64,000 nt of DNA, from assembly GCA_036874045.1 (NCBI GenBank), contig CM072337.1:24030001-24094000 (forward strand), written 5' to 3'. The notes under the pieces are model-generated. The model did not search any database and was not told the DNA's origin. It worked only from the letters and a program-made list of their open reading frames with translations. The stretch comes from Cymodocea nodosa (lineage: Eukaryota > Streptophyta > Magnoliopsida > Alismatales > Cymodoceaceae). The stretch's first letter is position 1, and each line of letters starts with the position of its first letter. Shown here piece after piece: positions 1 to 13,300 of the stretch. Position numbers and translations under genes: made by a program.

Positions 1-1460
1 AAAGAATTTGATTTAGTTATTGTTTCCGTTGACATGACACTTGTATCTTTTCTTTTCTTTTTGTTTTCCCAACAAGTATTGTGAAAAGATCATGAGTGCT
101 AAATTGGGAGAACGACACCGTTAGTCAAAGAAAACAATCAAAGTTTATTGAAATTAATTATGCTAATATAATTAGTTAAAAATAACTATATTTGTATCCC
201 CTATTAAAACTTAAATTTGAATAAACATAAAAACTACTTCTATCAATGACTTTCCTCCCCAGAAAGGTGGATTGACTAGACTAGACGAACCAATTGGGAA
301 TGCTTTGAGCTCAGTTCAGTGGATAAGATTGACCTCATCCTCTCTGATGCTTTAGTTAGATAAGTAAAAAAAAAAGAAGTAAATTAAGTTTAGAGAGTGT
401 AGAATATATCTTAAAAACTACATTTATCGTGGCATTTGTATCTGACAGTGGTAAATAAAAATAGTTGACTTAAGGCATCTCGTGTAGAGGTTTTTTCTTT
501 CCTTCTTTTAAGGTAAAGGTAGATGGATCAGTAAAGAACCTTCAAGTCACAATAGAAGGATTGAAAGAGTTCTTAACAAAAACACACAAAATAAGAACAA
601 AGGTGAAGTCCACGATAACGAAATAAAGGAGACAACCTCGATGTAATAAATAATTTTCAATTACTCATCCAGAATTACGTTTGCGCAATGTCTAAGTAGA
701 GTTTCAATAAGTAAAGCGCTGAAGTAGTCCCACATCAGCGGTGGAACACACGGAATGTTTGTCCACTGTAAATCACGACTAACCAGAGGATCATGTGTAA
801 AAAGCAAAACAAAGAAGCCCTTAATCAATTATTAGAGAAGAAAATCCCTTTATCCGTCAAGATCACCGGCCTCCAATCTTCTTCCTTTTGTCTCTCTGTA
901 ATTAATAAAAAAACCTAAACGTGTTCCAATCACCGGCCTCCTTATTTAATCTCTCTGCAGTGCCATCGGAGCAACAACTGTCGGTCGGTGACCTTCCTCC
1001 TTTCCATATTTCACTCCTTTTCCCCGCGAAACTTGAGGCCGCCAACGAATCCTTTCCTTGCGTGTAAAGCTTCCTCAAGGTCATTCGTCTGACCATGATG
1101 CATAGGATCCTAAAAAGTTTCCCTAAGGTGCTCTACACATACATAGCAACTAATTATAACAATTATATTCAGTGGTATATTTAATTGCTTAATTTTTCTG
1201 ATCTTAATGAGCATACAAATTAGTTTTATAAAAAATGTGCCTCGGTGGTATGATATCGTTGAAAAAGAGTGGTCATGGCGAGGGAGGGTGGGAGCGTCGG
1301 CTTTGAATACTTCCATATTTCGTCTTCTCTCAAGGCTTAAATATCAAGAAAACAAGAAGGATGACCATGTCTTGTCTTTCCAAGTTTTGCCACTTTCTTT
1401 CCATATTTTATCTGTCTCTTACCTTCTTTCTTCTCCACTGTCACGGCGGCCTTTCGGTCG
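1..1460. other. AT-rich upstream region, no gene seen
   Basis: No open frame here resembles a known protein and no tRNA or transposon terminus is visible. A short block containing atcaccggcctcc occurs twice (about 863 and 931), so a small local duplication is likely. The right end is the promoter side of the DUF1635 gene. The region could hold the tail of a gene lying outside the window, but nothing in it shows that. Confidence 0.5.
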
Positions 1461-1468
1461 GGCGGCAA

Positions 1469-1476
1469 TTATAAGA
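1469..1476 (+). promoter_or_regulatory. TATA-like box of the DUF1635 gene
   Basis: The sequence ttataaga lies about 42 bases before the ATG at 1518. That spacing would place transcription start near 1500 and leave a short leader. It supports the upstream 21-base first exon over a start at 1860. Confidence 0.45.
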
Positions 1477-1517
1477 AGAGCCAGTGCGAATCCCGTGGCT
1501 GCGGTGACTGCTGCAAC

Positions 1518-2831
1518 ATGGAGGCGATGGATGGGATGGTATTTCTTTTTCTAGCTTCTTGTTACATACAGACATGTTTTGAATGCCTTGGTGTAGTAGG
1601 CCTTTCGACTGACCTTCTTGGTTCTGATCTCGTCCATCAAAGGAGGGTGGAGTAGGCTAATTTTGCTTAATTCGGCCACCGAATAGTATTAGTAGTAGTG
1701 GAAGTCCACATCTTGGGTGGGTTTTTTTGGTTTATCGGCCCGATTCTGCTTCATCGGCTCTTCCTCCTTTTCCTTTGTCTTGCGATTTAGTGCGCACACC
1801 AACATCCTTCTTTGACATCTTCCGCCCCCAAATAGCCAACCGGTAATTTAGTTACTCACATGCAGAACTACAGCTTCCAGTTTGGTGCCAATGAACTGCA
1901 GCAGAAACTTTACTGGGCGACGCTGGAGTTGGAAAACGTTAGGGCCAAGGCAGAGGAGGAGATGAGGAAGAATGAAGACAACGCCAAGCAAATACTTGAG
2001 CTATTGATGCAACAAAAACAACTGCTCCTGATGCTGCAGATAACCGCCCAGGAAAGAGATGAAGCGAGGGATCGACTCCAGAAGCTACTTGACGGACTCG
2101 TTCCGATCGAAGCGTCTCCTCCCATGGCAGCCAATCCCCAGCACGAGAACCCTTCAGTCAGGCTGCAAACAATCTGCGGTAATTCATCCATTACAGAACC
2201 CGATTGCCTCTCTGGTACTCGCAAGCATCCACCACATGCTTCTTCTTCTTCTTGCTCCTCTGCTGCTGCTGCTGCTACTCCTCCTCCCATAGATTCCTCA
2301 CGGGATGCTGCCTCCTCGCCCGATCTCTCGAGCATCCACCACCTTGCAGCTGACTCAAATACCGTCACCTCCGGCAAGGGAACCACCCTCTCCATGCCAG
2401 TGCCATTCCCTTCAGGACCGACCAAGTGTTATAGGGCATCCATGGTTCTCGATCACTTTCTTACCAATAACAAACCTCTGCCGGAGAAGGGTAAGCTGTT
2501 GCAGGCCGTGATGGAAGCCGGTCCGCTTCTAGAGACGCTTCTTCTGGCCGGACCGCTGCCTCGGTGGCGGAATCCACCTCCGCTGCGAACACTTGAGACG
2601 CCACCGATTTCGGTGAATGAGTGTGATGCCAGGGTTCTCCTGAACGCTGGCGGTGTTGGGTCCGCGCATCATGCCGGGCAGGCTTATTCCAGTGCATTCC
2701 CACTTGGAGGCTCATTCGGATCACACCAAGTTCACGCTGCCTCCGCCGTGAGTTTCACCGGTCCGTCAGGTTCTTCTTGCGTTGGGCAGAGGCCACCGTG
2801 GCCACCTTGTGCTGTCGGCGACCATCACTGA
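1518..2831 (+). CDS. DUF1635 family protein, two exons
   Basis: The model is exon 1 at 1518-1538 and exon 2 at 1866-2831, giving about 328 aa. The second exon could also be read alone from an ATG at 1860 (323 aa). I prefer the spliced form because the first seven codons (MEAMDGM) end at a GT donor, the acceptor at 1864-1865 is tgcag, the phase matches, and a TATA-like box lies 42 bases upstream. After splicing the N-terminus runs into the family hallmark LYWATLELE, followed by a coiled-coil region rich in E, K and Q (about residues 15-85). The middle is low complexity, with Ser and Ala runs. The C-terminal block LPEKGKLLQAVMEAGPLLE ending in PLPRWRNPPP is typical of plant DUF1635 proteins, by recall. 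Function is unknown; I infer no activity. The neighbour on the same strand is MON1, with about 1.5 kb between them. Confidence 0.85.
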
Positions 2832-4384
2832 TCCTAACCATGTTAATTACTTGCATTTGTATTTTGAGGTTTTCGTCTGCCTCATCTCCCCAAGATTGAT
2901 TTAAATGTACATGGGATATATATGGTCGTTCTGGAAATTTGCAGACGAATTTATTATCTTATTCCCTTGCTATCAACAGAATTCGAATTTGGGTTTTGTG
3001 GTTCAGATTCTAGAAGTTTTAGATTATATATCATGATTGATTATGCTGTACCATTCGTGATATAACATGAAAGAAATGTGTTAAATTTAGATCATTAGTA
3101 TTGAAATCTGGAATTCATTCCATGATCTCGCGATCAACGGAGAGAAGTGGTTATTTTTGAAATCATGCCGTCCCCCTCTCGATTCCTTGCATTACCTAAA
3201 AAGATCCGTTCTTGCCAACATTATCGCGTGGTGTTTCAAAGCAGTCATTCCGTGTGTGTTAATATTATGCTCATATTGTTGTTTTAATTTAGTTTACTTA
3301 GTCAAAGTGCAATGTATTTATACCTTTTATCACACACAGAAATGATTCACCATCCGAAACACTCCTAACTTCTTATGTAATATGCAACTTCTTTTTTCAA
3401 TTAATGTTTTTTTATAGAGGACAATGTTTCGTGTAGTCTTTCTTCTTCGTAACAAAAAAAAAGAAGTGCATAATATTTAATCTCACTTTTTACGCTTTCT
3501 TTCTTTTATAGAAGATGCAATTCATCTATAATTTTTCTCCCAAATATACAACTCATTCTTAAACACCGTGATCCTAATTAGCAAACTCCTCTGACTTTTC
3601 TTAACAGTTTAAAAAATGCTTAATGTTACCATTTTGGATTACAATAATTTCTGAATTAGTAATGCAAAATTGTATCCAAACATATTTTAGTATTCCAGAT
3701 TTGAAATATATATAAATCCTTCGTAATAAAAATTATCAACTTTTATCAGTCAACATTTCGGAAACTTCTCGTGCCTGGTGTGTTATTGTCATTCATAACT
3801 AGCTTCCAAGAATTTCATAACGTGTAGCTCAATTTATATACCCCAAACTTAATCCTAGTATTTTCCCACCGGAGATGTTGAAATGCTAAGTAGTCAATTT
3901 AGTAAGTATGTTTTGGATGTTCAAGAAGCTCCTCGCAGTCTTAATGGCGTATATCTGAGGGCTTCTCTCTAAAAAATTCGATACTTGATAGTTCAGTAAA
4001 AATCATAAAAAAGAAAGGAAAAATAATGAATCTTAATCATTTATTATTGACAACTACATCTATTTAAACGTAGACATCTATATTTTTCATCTCATGAAAA
4101 ACATTTTATGTTACTCACAAGCAAATATGGCAACTACCGTTCCCGTGCAGATGCATAAAATGGTAGATATGATTTATTTACAATTCCGGTACCAAATGGA
4201 CTCCGTCCTCCCTCCAACAAACGGTCCACGTTCCCTATGCGATCTCTTATTCCTCCCCAGTCCTGCTCTGCCTCCTCCAGGCGGAATCCCGAAACCATCT
4301 CCACCTCGAGATTTCATCTGCCGAACCACCAACCATCGCCACTGAAACACAAGAACACTCGAAAATCCTACCTATCCTCGTTTC
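2832..4384. other. Intergenic: DUF1635 3' side and MON1 promoter
   Basis: AT-rich sequence without a supported gene. The left part should contain the 3' untranslated region of the DUF1635 gene. The last 150-200 bases before 4385 are C-rich and probably form the MON1 leader. No clear TATA box or transposon end could be assigned. Confidence 0.5.
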
Positions 4385-7300
4385 ATGGATTCCTACGACC
4401 GCATGTCCCCTTCCCTCCACGATCCGGAAGACCTCATCGCTGCCGCATCCCTCTCAGAAGACCTGTCGTCCTCTCTCACGCTTGCGGAACGTTTGGATGG
4501 AAAGGGGATGGCGAGCAACGGATCTGCATTCTATTCGAGTAGGGAAGAGATTGAGATCGAGGATGACGCGGAGCAGGAGGAGGGAGGATTTGGGCACGGA
4601 GATTCGAGTGCTGAGGTCGGAGAATCGTCTTCCACTCGTGCCGGTGGTGTATGGGTGGAGAATTGGGAGCAGGATAGGGATTGCCTGATGAGCCCCACTA
4701 GTAGTGGGTATGCCGGGGAGAGGGGTAGCAGTGAAGCGGCGTCGAGTGGCAACGAGGAGGTTGATGACAGCGCGACCTCACCGGTGGATTCCGCTGGTGC
4801 TGCTTGGATGCCTGGAAAACGGAATCTAAATGAGGTGGAGTACTCACCCTGTCATGCGGCATGCTTTTTATTTTTCCCTGCTTGTTCTTCTCCATCTATA
4901 TTTACTATTGCTTCAAGTTTTACTTTGGTCATCGTAGTATTCGATATTGAATAACCGCTGTAAATATGGTTTTGTTAGCTTTCTAGTTTAATGGTTTCTT
5001 TTCGTGTTGAAATTGTTGGACCTATACTAGGAAAACAATGTAATACATTATGACGAATAAGGTATTAGGATGCGATGAGCTAACAACGAGTGCTTTTCGG
5101 GAAGAAAAGAAGTGGACATAAGGCTAAGTGAATGTAGATAAATGTTTAAGACTCAATATCACGATATCAACCAACACTGGTGTCGTTAACCATCAAGAAT
5201 GTACTGGAAAAGGGGATGGAAGCTAGTGATTCTGGATGACAAGCTCTATGGCGTTTAATACTCTTCTAATCAAGTCCAGTCAAATGTTAGAAACGTAAGT
5301 AATCAAAGTAAATTACCAACAGTGGGGTAGTACAATTGATTATCCACCCCATTGTAGTAGACGAGGTATTGGGTTCGAGTCTAGGTGAAAACACGAACAT
5401 TATAAAAAAAGTAAATTAGAACAACATGCTTTATTTTTTCTATTGAATTTGTGACAAAGTTAACAATGATATGGGTTTACCAAGTCACCCAACAATGACA
5501 AAGTTAACAATGGTTAGCACGTGTCCACAACCCACCCATAGTCATGCAAGGTGATTCGGAGTTGAACTTTCCACAATGCCCGTGGATCATTAATTTCAAC
5601 ACTATTTCACAAGCTAAAGGTTCTTCGATTGGATATGATATTTCAGCACTAATGAAATGATTCACGTTATCTACATTTTGAATTTTATTTTCAGGTGCAA
5701 GAGTAATTAACATGAACATGTGAAAGATCTTTTTTGAAATTCAACCCACCCACATCACTGAATGGCTGCATGTTGTAGCCTTGCTAGCAAAGGTCAATGA
5801 CCAACCGTTGCAAGCAGCTTTAATAATTTACTTGTTAATTTATAGTTGTAAATAATTCACCTATTAATTTTGGTGATAATCCTTATTTTCAAGAATATAT
5901 TTTAACATGTGAATAAATTAATTAGTGAAAATATTTTAAATGAAAGAATATTTAAGTTAAAAATAGATATTTTAGAAGTTTTAATATACGTTAAAGATTA
6001 AAAGCTTGCCTGATATCATGTTTAACAAAAACATAATGATTAAATGGGTGATTTTGCTAATGTAAATATTGAAATAGGTTAAAAAGAAGCAACTAATTAT
6101 TTTCCTTTTATTTTTGTAAAAATTTAATTTTTCCCTTATTATATATTATTTCCTTTCTTTTTTTTTTTGTAATTTTTATCATTGTAATATGTTCAACGAA
6201 GTTCAATGTTTTTTAATCTAATTTTTAAAAATAAAATAAAATTTAAATTTCATTTTTATTATCTTATGATATTGCGACAATGTTTGGTATAAATTGACAT
6301 GAATTGATACAATGGCCTAGCACGGCATGGCACATTTGTGCCATGTGTCATAACTGGGCTGCATCATTGGGAGTTTGGGTATTATATGATACAACATGAA
6401 TAGTGTTAGGCACAATTTGATTTGGGCTGGCTGGCTGACACGACACAACATGATTTACATGTATAGTTTCAGCCAAGGGCACCTTGAATGCCTTGGTGCC
6501 TGCGTTGCCCAGGTGATATTTTTTTAAAATATCAAAATGACATCATAAAATCTAGAAAATGAGATTTTCTGCAACAGAAAATATCAAAAAACCACATAAA
6601 CAAGAAACATGTGTAAATATGCCTTACATTTTGATACATGTTAGAGGAGAGGAGGGAAAAGGTTGGAAACATACTGGAAGTCACCACTAGTTGCTAATAA
6701 AAAAGGTATTAAGGCATCAACCAGCTAGGCATCTAGGTGCCCATTGTAATATATTTTTTATATTAAAAATACATATATACGTCCATAATTAAAAATACAT
6801 AAATAAATAATGTAAATTAACTTATAAAAATGTTTGAACAAAAATACAACAATATGATGTTTAAAAATCACAACTTATAAATTAACTTGTCATAAAGTCA
6901 ACACACAATAACAAAATAAGAGATCCAAAGTCTAAATGATACTAAAAAATATCTTTGATAGAAAACCTTGAAAAACATGTTACATAGTAATCTTTCTTAA
7001 ATTCTAACCAGATCCAACTAAAATCTAGTTAAGTCCCATAACATATTGGATGTGCCTGGGTGTTTACCAAGAAACATCTAGGTGCCCTCCTTAACAAGAA
7101 TGGCTGAAAAGCTTGCTGGAGTTAATCGAAAAGAGCTCTTTGAAGTGCCTAAAATGTTGATGTCAAACACTTAAAGAACTTATAGCACCTTTGGAGCCTA
7201 AATGATGCCAAGTGGCACACTAAAACAACTATGGCTACAAATTAACTCTCACTTTGGAGTTTGTGTTCATTGTCCAAATCTGTTAGTGCTATCACTTGAT

Positions 7301-10300
7301 TCATTTTCATTTTGAAAAAAACCCAGGACTAGCCATTTTATTATTTATAATTATAGAAATGTGAGATATTTAACTCAAAATTAATTAGTCATGAGTGGAG
7401 ATATTTCTTGTTATATATTTGCAAGTCTCCTTCTTACTTTTTAATATAGGATTATTTTAATCCTTCATTGTGATCTTTTTAGATCTTATAAGTATTCTTA
7501 TTTTTACATCAGATAAGTGTACCACAACTTAGAGGACTATATTTGACTTCAATGTCATGTAGAAATGTGAGACATTGAACTCAAAATTAGTTGGTTATAA
7601 TTTATGAATGGAGAGATTCCTTGTTATATATGTGTGCATGTCTCCTTCCCACTTTTCAATATAGGACTATTTCAATAGCAATGTTGTATTAAAATTTTAA
7701 ATATAAACATTTTGGTTTTGATAGTTCAGAGTAGAAGGTTTTCTATATATGTTCTTCAAATGCCGAGTGATTGAAACAAGTGATTTGGCTGGTTAACATG
7801 AGAATTTTGATTAAAAGTTTCTCCAAAAAAATAGCAGCTGACATGTTTTGATTACATTGTTTGCATTTTTGTTCTATCTTTTCCTTTCGTAAACATCTAT
7901 ATTGTAAATTTTTGTTCTATCTTTGTCAGGTTCAAAATATTTTTTGTTATTGCATATCATGTTACTTGTCTTTTTCATATGTGGTTGGCCATGTCCAAAT
8001 AGGATCTACAATTGCAGATGTAAGGATGGATTAATAAATTTGGGTGAATCTGAGCAGTATAGAGGTAGATTTGAACTTTTCATGGTTAGTGATGGAAATA
8101 GTGGGCAAAGATGCATAATTACATGATCCAACATAAAAGATAGTGATGGATAACAATGAATGGAAAGAAAGAACTTACTAGTCGTGTTACCTAGATCACA
8201 TTAGTGAGATTAATACATTGATTGTTCCTTTTACGTTAGCTGTCTTTTTCATGGAGTTTAGGATGATGCTGCAATTTCATGGAGAAAGCGGAAGAAACAC
8301 TTTTTTGTGTTGAGCCACTCAGGAAAGCCTATATATTCTAGGTATGCAATTTAAATGTTAATTAAATTGGTCTTTTTACCTAAAACAGCAGGGTGATACT
8401 TCTGTTGCTGAATAATCTAGATATTTAACTAATCCAATGTTAATCAAGGTATGGAGATGAATATAAATTGGCGGGCTTTTCAGCTACCCTACAGGCTATC
8501 ATATCCTTCGTTGAAAATGGGTAATTTCCTTATCTACATTCTATTATTTTTGCAAGTATTATCCTTGAAGTTTAGAAGGAGGCATCATAATGTAAACAAT
8601 GTCTATGCAGTGGTGACCGTGTCAAATTTGTTAGGGCAGGTAAACATCAGGTCAGCCTTCACTTTTCTGAAATCATCATGGCATTGTATACTGTACCTTT
8701 ATATTGCCATTTCTTTCAGAGTTATTGCAGTTTTTCTAAAATGATAGTCATTTCTTTCTCAGTTAGAAGATTTTTTAAAAAGATAGTAAACCCAACCTTC
8801 ATAGTGATGTCACAAATGTAAGTCAGAAAGAGATGTCCCATAACTTAGATCACCTGTGAAATTACAGCAATAACTACCCAAACCATTATCTTAATATGTG
8901 GGGTAGATTAAAATTTTGGGATTGTGTTTATGAAAAATTTACAAATTTTTACAGCTGGCTGTTAACCTAATGTGAACTCTCTTTGTCTTAACTTGAGACT
9001 AGTACGTAGAGTTATCAACTATGAAATTGTGTACTATAAAAACATCTTTTTGGTTGCAAATTGCTTGGCTCCTAAATTTACGTTGTTAGCTCTATATGAG
9101 TGTTCTAGGTTGATTATTTGGTATAATCGAGGAGGTTAATAACCATGTACATGTTAACCAGAAATCTGATGTCTGTCTGGTGATATTTCATGAGGTAAAA
9201 TGCATTTTATGATGTGTCGGTTTTTTTATCTATTGATGTTAATTTACATTTCAGGTGGTTTTTCTTGTAAAAGGTCCGATATATTTAGTTTGCATAAGCT
9301 GCACAGAAGAGCCATATGAGTCATTGAAGGGCCAACTAGAGCTTATCTATGGCCAGGTACTTGTTTTTCAATAGAGGAAAAATTACAGTAGTATGTTCTT
9401 GGGGAACAAGGACCATTGTGATGGAATGTTGCTTAGCTATTTCTTGTTATAAGGTGATCTTGATCAGTTTGTACTTATTACTATAGTTTAGTTTGCATTA
9501 ACAGATAATATCATACTTGACTTCATGTTTTTCTTTCAATTATCTTGGGTGCAGATCCTTCTTATTCTAACAAAATCAATCAACAAATGTTTTGAGAAAA
9601 ATCCAAAGTATGATATGACACCATTGCTTGGAGGAACTGAAACTGTCTTTTCTTCTCTGATCCATGCTTTTGGTTGGTTAGTATCTGTTCATTTTGTTGC
9701 TTCATTAATGATTGATTGTTTTAGTTGAAGAGGGATGAGATATAAATCATTGAAGACCAATATTAATTATCTAGCATACCATGGATCAACCTTCAAAAAA
9801 ATCCACTTTTCTTGTTTGTCATTTTTGAGTTGTTCATAGAATAGTAGTTAAGAATAACTAAATTCATACTTAATTTTTGGGTTATCCAGCTACATATTTT
9901 CACGATTACTTTCCTTGGTTGTGATTTTTGAGTTGCTCACAGGATAGTAGCCAAGAATAACTAATTTCATGTTTAATTTTCAGGAATCCAGCTACATTTC
10001 TTCATGCTTACACATGCCTTCCTCTTGCATATTCAACCAGACAAGCTGCAGGCACCATATTGCAAGATGTCGCTGATTCTGGTGTGTTATTTGCCATATT
10101 GATGTGTAAGCACAAGGTACATGAAATGCTTTGATTTTTTTTCCTACCTTAGTGGCATAAGTTTGTTTGGTAAAACTTTCCATTATAAGTAATAGTTCCA
10201 AAATTTTTTTGCATGATGCAAAAATTAGTATACCAAATATTTATAAGGGGGGTTTTGTGTACCTGGAATCTGACGGAATTGAAAATTTTTTCCGTAAGAT

Positions 10301-13300
10301 TTCAAGTGATGAGGTGTTTTTGTATTTTGGAATTTAAATTCCTAAGGAATTTAAATTTCAATCATGTATAAAGGTTAGGAAAATAAATTTCCAACCTAAA
10401 ATGTCAGAATTCATTTTCTAAAAAATCGTTTGACGTTCGCCCTTACCTGTCGAAGTATATATTGTTAATATTTTTTATTTAATTAATTATTTTAATATAT
10501 TTTTATTAAAAATAAAATATTAATTATTTTATTATTATTATTATTTAATTTTTTAATATTAAAATCATAAAAATTATTTAATTATTATTATTTTTATTTA
10601 TTTATTATTTAATATATAATATCAAATTTTCAAAAACTATATAATTTTCTTAACTTTCTATGGCTAACACAAACGAAATCTTAATAGTCATTTATGGCTA
10701 ATAGAATGTTCAGAATTATATTTTTTTATAATCAAAGTATTTCAATAATTATTTATTATTTACTTTCATTTATTCACTTCATAATAATTATATTTTTAAA
10801 AAAGTTATTTATTATTACATTATGAGGAATATAGAATTTATAATTAACCTTTTGTTGTTTTAAATATGTATTATAACTAAAAAGTTATCAATTTCTGTAA
10901 TTTTTGATTTATTTTATATAATGATATACTTAATTAATTGATAAATGATATATAAACATTTAATTTAATAATATGTTCATTTATTAATGCAAGTAATTCA
11001 TTTCTTGATTAATTACATTTTTACTAATTACTTTAATTCATTACTTAAGTTTATTAAAAATCAATTCTGTTCAATTCCCTTCAATTCTGTCATGTGCACA
11101 AACACCTAAATTTCAATTTATGTCAAATTCCTGAACGTGTACAAACACCTAAATTTTGAATTCTTTTCATCAAATTTTATAGAATTCAAATTCTAGGTGC
11201 ACAAATAAGCCCTAAATCTTCTAGTCTGCTTCGCATGTGCATATTGTTTCATATTTTGTAAAACCTCTTCTCCCTCTCCGATCCTAATTGTTGACTCTGC
11301 TCATTAGGTTATGAAGCTTCACTTTAAGACTTTGTCAAATCATTACTAAAAAAGATTTCATCGAATTATTTGGTGAAAAACTCTTCCTGAAGATTACCCA
11401 ACAGACAACAGTGTCTTTCTTTCCATGTACCACAACACTTACATTATTTTTTGAATCACAATATACACCATTCTATGACTGTAGAATCAGTGATGAATTC
11501 TGTAATATTCCATGATCATTAGTGCACCATAACATGTAATATATTACTTGGTTTGCAATATCATTTCTTCAATGTAGATGGGAAAAGGTCCATTCACCCA
11601 GTTTTGTCTAAGTCAATATTATCACAAGTTCTATTGGAATACATGCTGGAGACTGACCTTAAGTACTGGAAATGGAGAGACCATAATTCTCAGATCTATA
11701 GTTTATTAGATTTGAGATATCTATCTTATGTCCTTAATTGATTTTTTTTGAGTGGCATGTTGAATTAATTTTTTTATAAAAGTAATCTAGTTAGTTCCAT
11801 ATGAAAATAATGTTGATGTAAACATTTCCCTCTTGATTTTTAGGTGTCCCCCCCTAAAAAAATTCTCATCTTCAATTTTGAACAACAATATAATGGAAGT
11901 TTATGTTAGAACCCGAATATTTTGATAATGCAAAACCTATGTGAGGTAACATATTGTATTTCACAGATAAGTAAGTGCAGCATTAGATCAGAAGGCAGAC
12001 GAACAGATGGAGAAAGTTCCAGAAGATACTGCCTTAAAGTTATAGGAAAATCGGACAGTTACAGGTCCAAGTATTCGAAGAGTAAAACAGCAGTAAGTCC
12101 ATCGAACAGTTAGAAGGATAACTATCTGATTTTACAAAGCCTTTGGAGAGTTATTTAATCAGACAGTTAAGTTAGTTGAATGATCGAAGAGTTATGAAGT
12201 TAACTATCCAAAAGAAAAAGGAAAATCGAAAAGTTAGAAAGGCTAACTATCCAAAACTTAAGTCATTCAATTAACCACGTGCAGAAATACAAAACAGAAT
12301 CTTAAAGGACTTTTCGGAGAGTTAGATAACTATCCGAGTTTTCTTTCGGAGAGTTAGATAATTATTCGAGTTTTTCGGAGAGTTACAGATATAACTTTTC
12401 GGAACTTAAGTCATCTTATTACGCACGTGCAAAATGGAGAAGCCGGTAGTTGAAAGCTTAAAGGGGAAAATCGGAGAGTTAGATAACTATCCGAAATTTC
12501 AAAGAGAGTTTCGGTAAGTTACAGTTTAACTATCCGAAACTTAAGTTATTGAAATTGCCACGTGCGGAATTCCAGAAAGAATATCATTTAAGTTTTCGGA
12601 GAGTTAGAAAGATAACTATCCGAAATCTCAAGAGAGTTTCGGTGAGTTACGGTTTAACCATCCGAAACTTAAGTCAGTGAATTTCCCACGTGTAGAATTC
12701 CAGACAGATGTTCAAATAGATTTTCGGAGAGTTAGAAAGATAACTATCCGAAAAATGGGAATGTTTCGGTGAGTTACATTATTAACTATCCGAAACTTAA
12801 GTTATGTTTTTATGCATATGCAGATTTGAAGGGATAGCTGTCGGAGACTTAAAAGAAAGTTCGGAGAGTTACAGTAATTAACTATCCGAAAGTCAGGAGC
12901 TCTTTTCGATAAGTTAAATACAAGACTCCGAATTCTTGACATTACACGTGAGCAACTTAAAATCTTTACGTGACTCAGATAACATGATATGAGTGATAAA
13001 TCGGTAAGTTATGAATGTTTTTCGGTAAGTTATTTTTATAACCATCTGAAAGCCTGAGATTTTCGGAATGTTACTTACTGACAGAACGGTAACTTACCAT
13101 ATTTAGGTCTGATTATTTACCAAGTACAGCAGAATACATCCGTTGAAAGAAAAATATGATCGTTATACCTTTGGTATAAATATGAGGAATTTAAGAGAGG
13201 AAAATATAGAGATAACGTATATACCATATATAGTGAGTTACACTTCAATTTCAATTACACTCAAGTCTGCAAACAGTGAAGCATACTTTAAAGATCTACT

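Noticed and set aside
1910..2724. Minus-strand frames 1910-2425 and 2461-2724
   Set aside because: They are shadows of the DUF1635 coding exon. The sense frame matches a known family.
5319..5410. Possible tRNA gene
   Set aside because: The A and B boxes are present, but there is no acceptor stem pairing or anticodon arm that I could find.
12040..13090. Possible CRISPR-like array
   Set aside because: The units are degenerate, have no unique spacers and lie inside an LTR in plant nuclear DNA.
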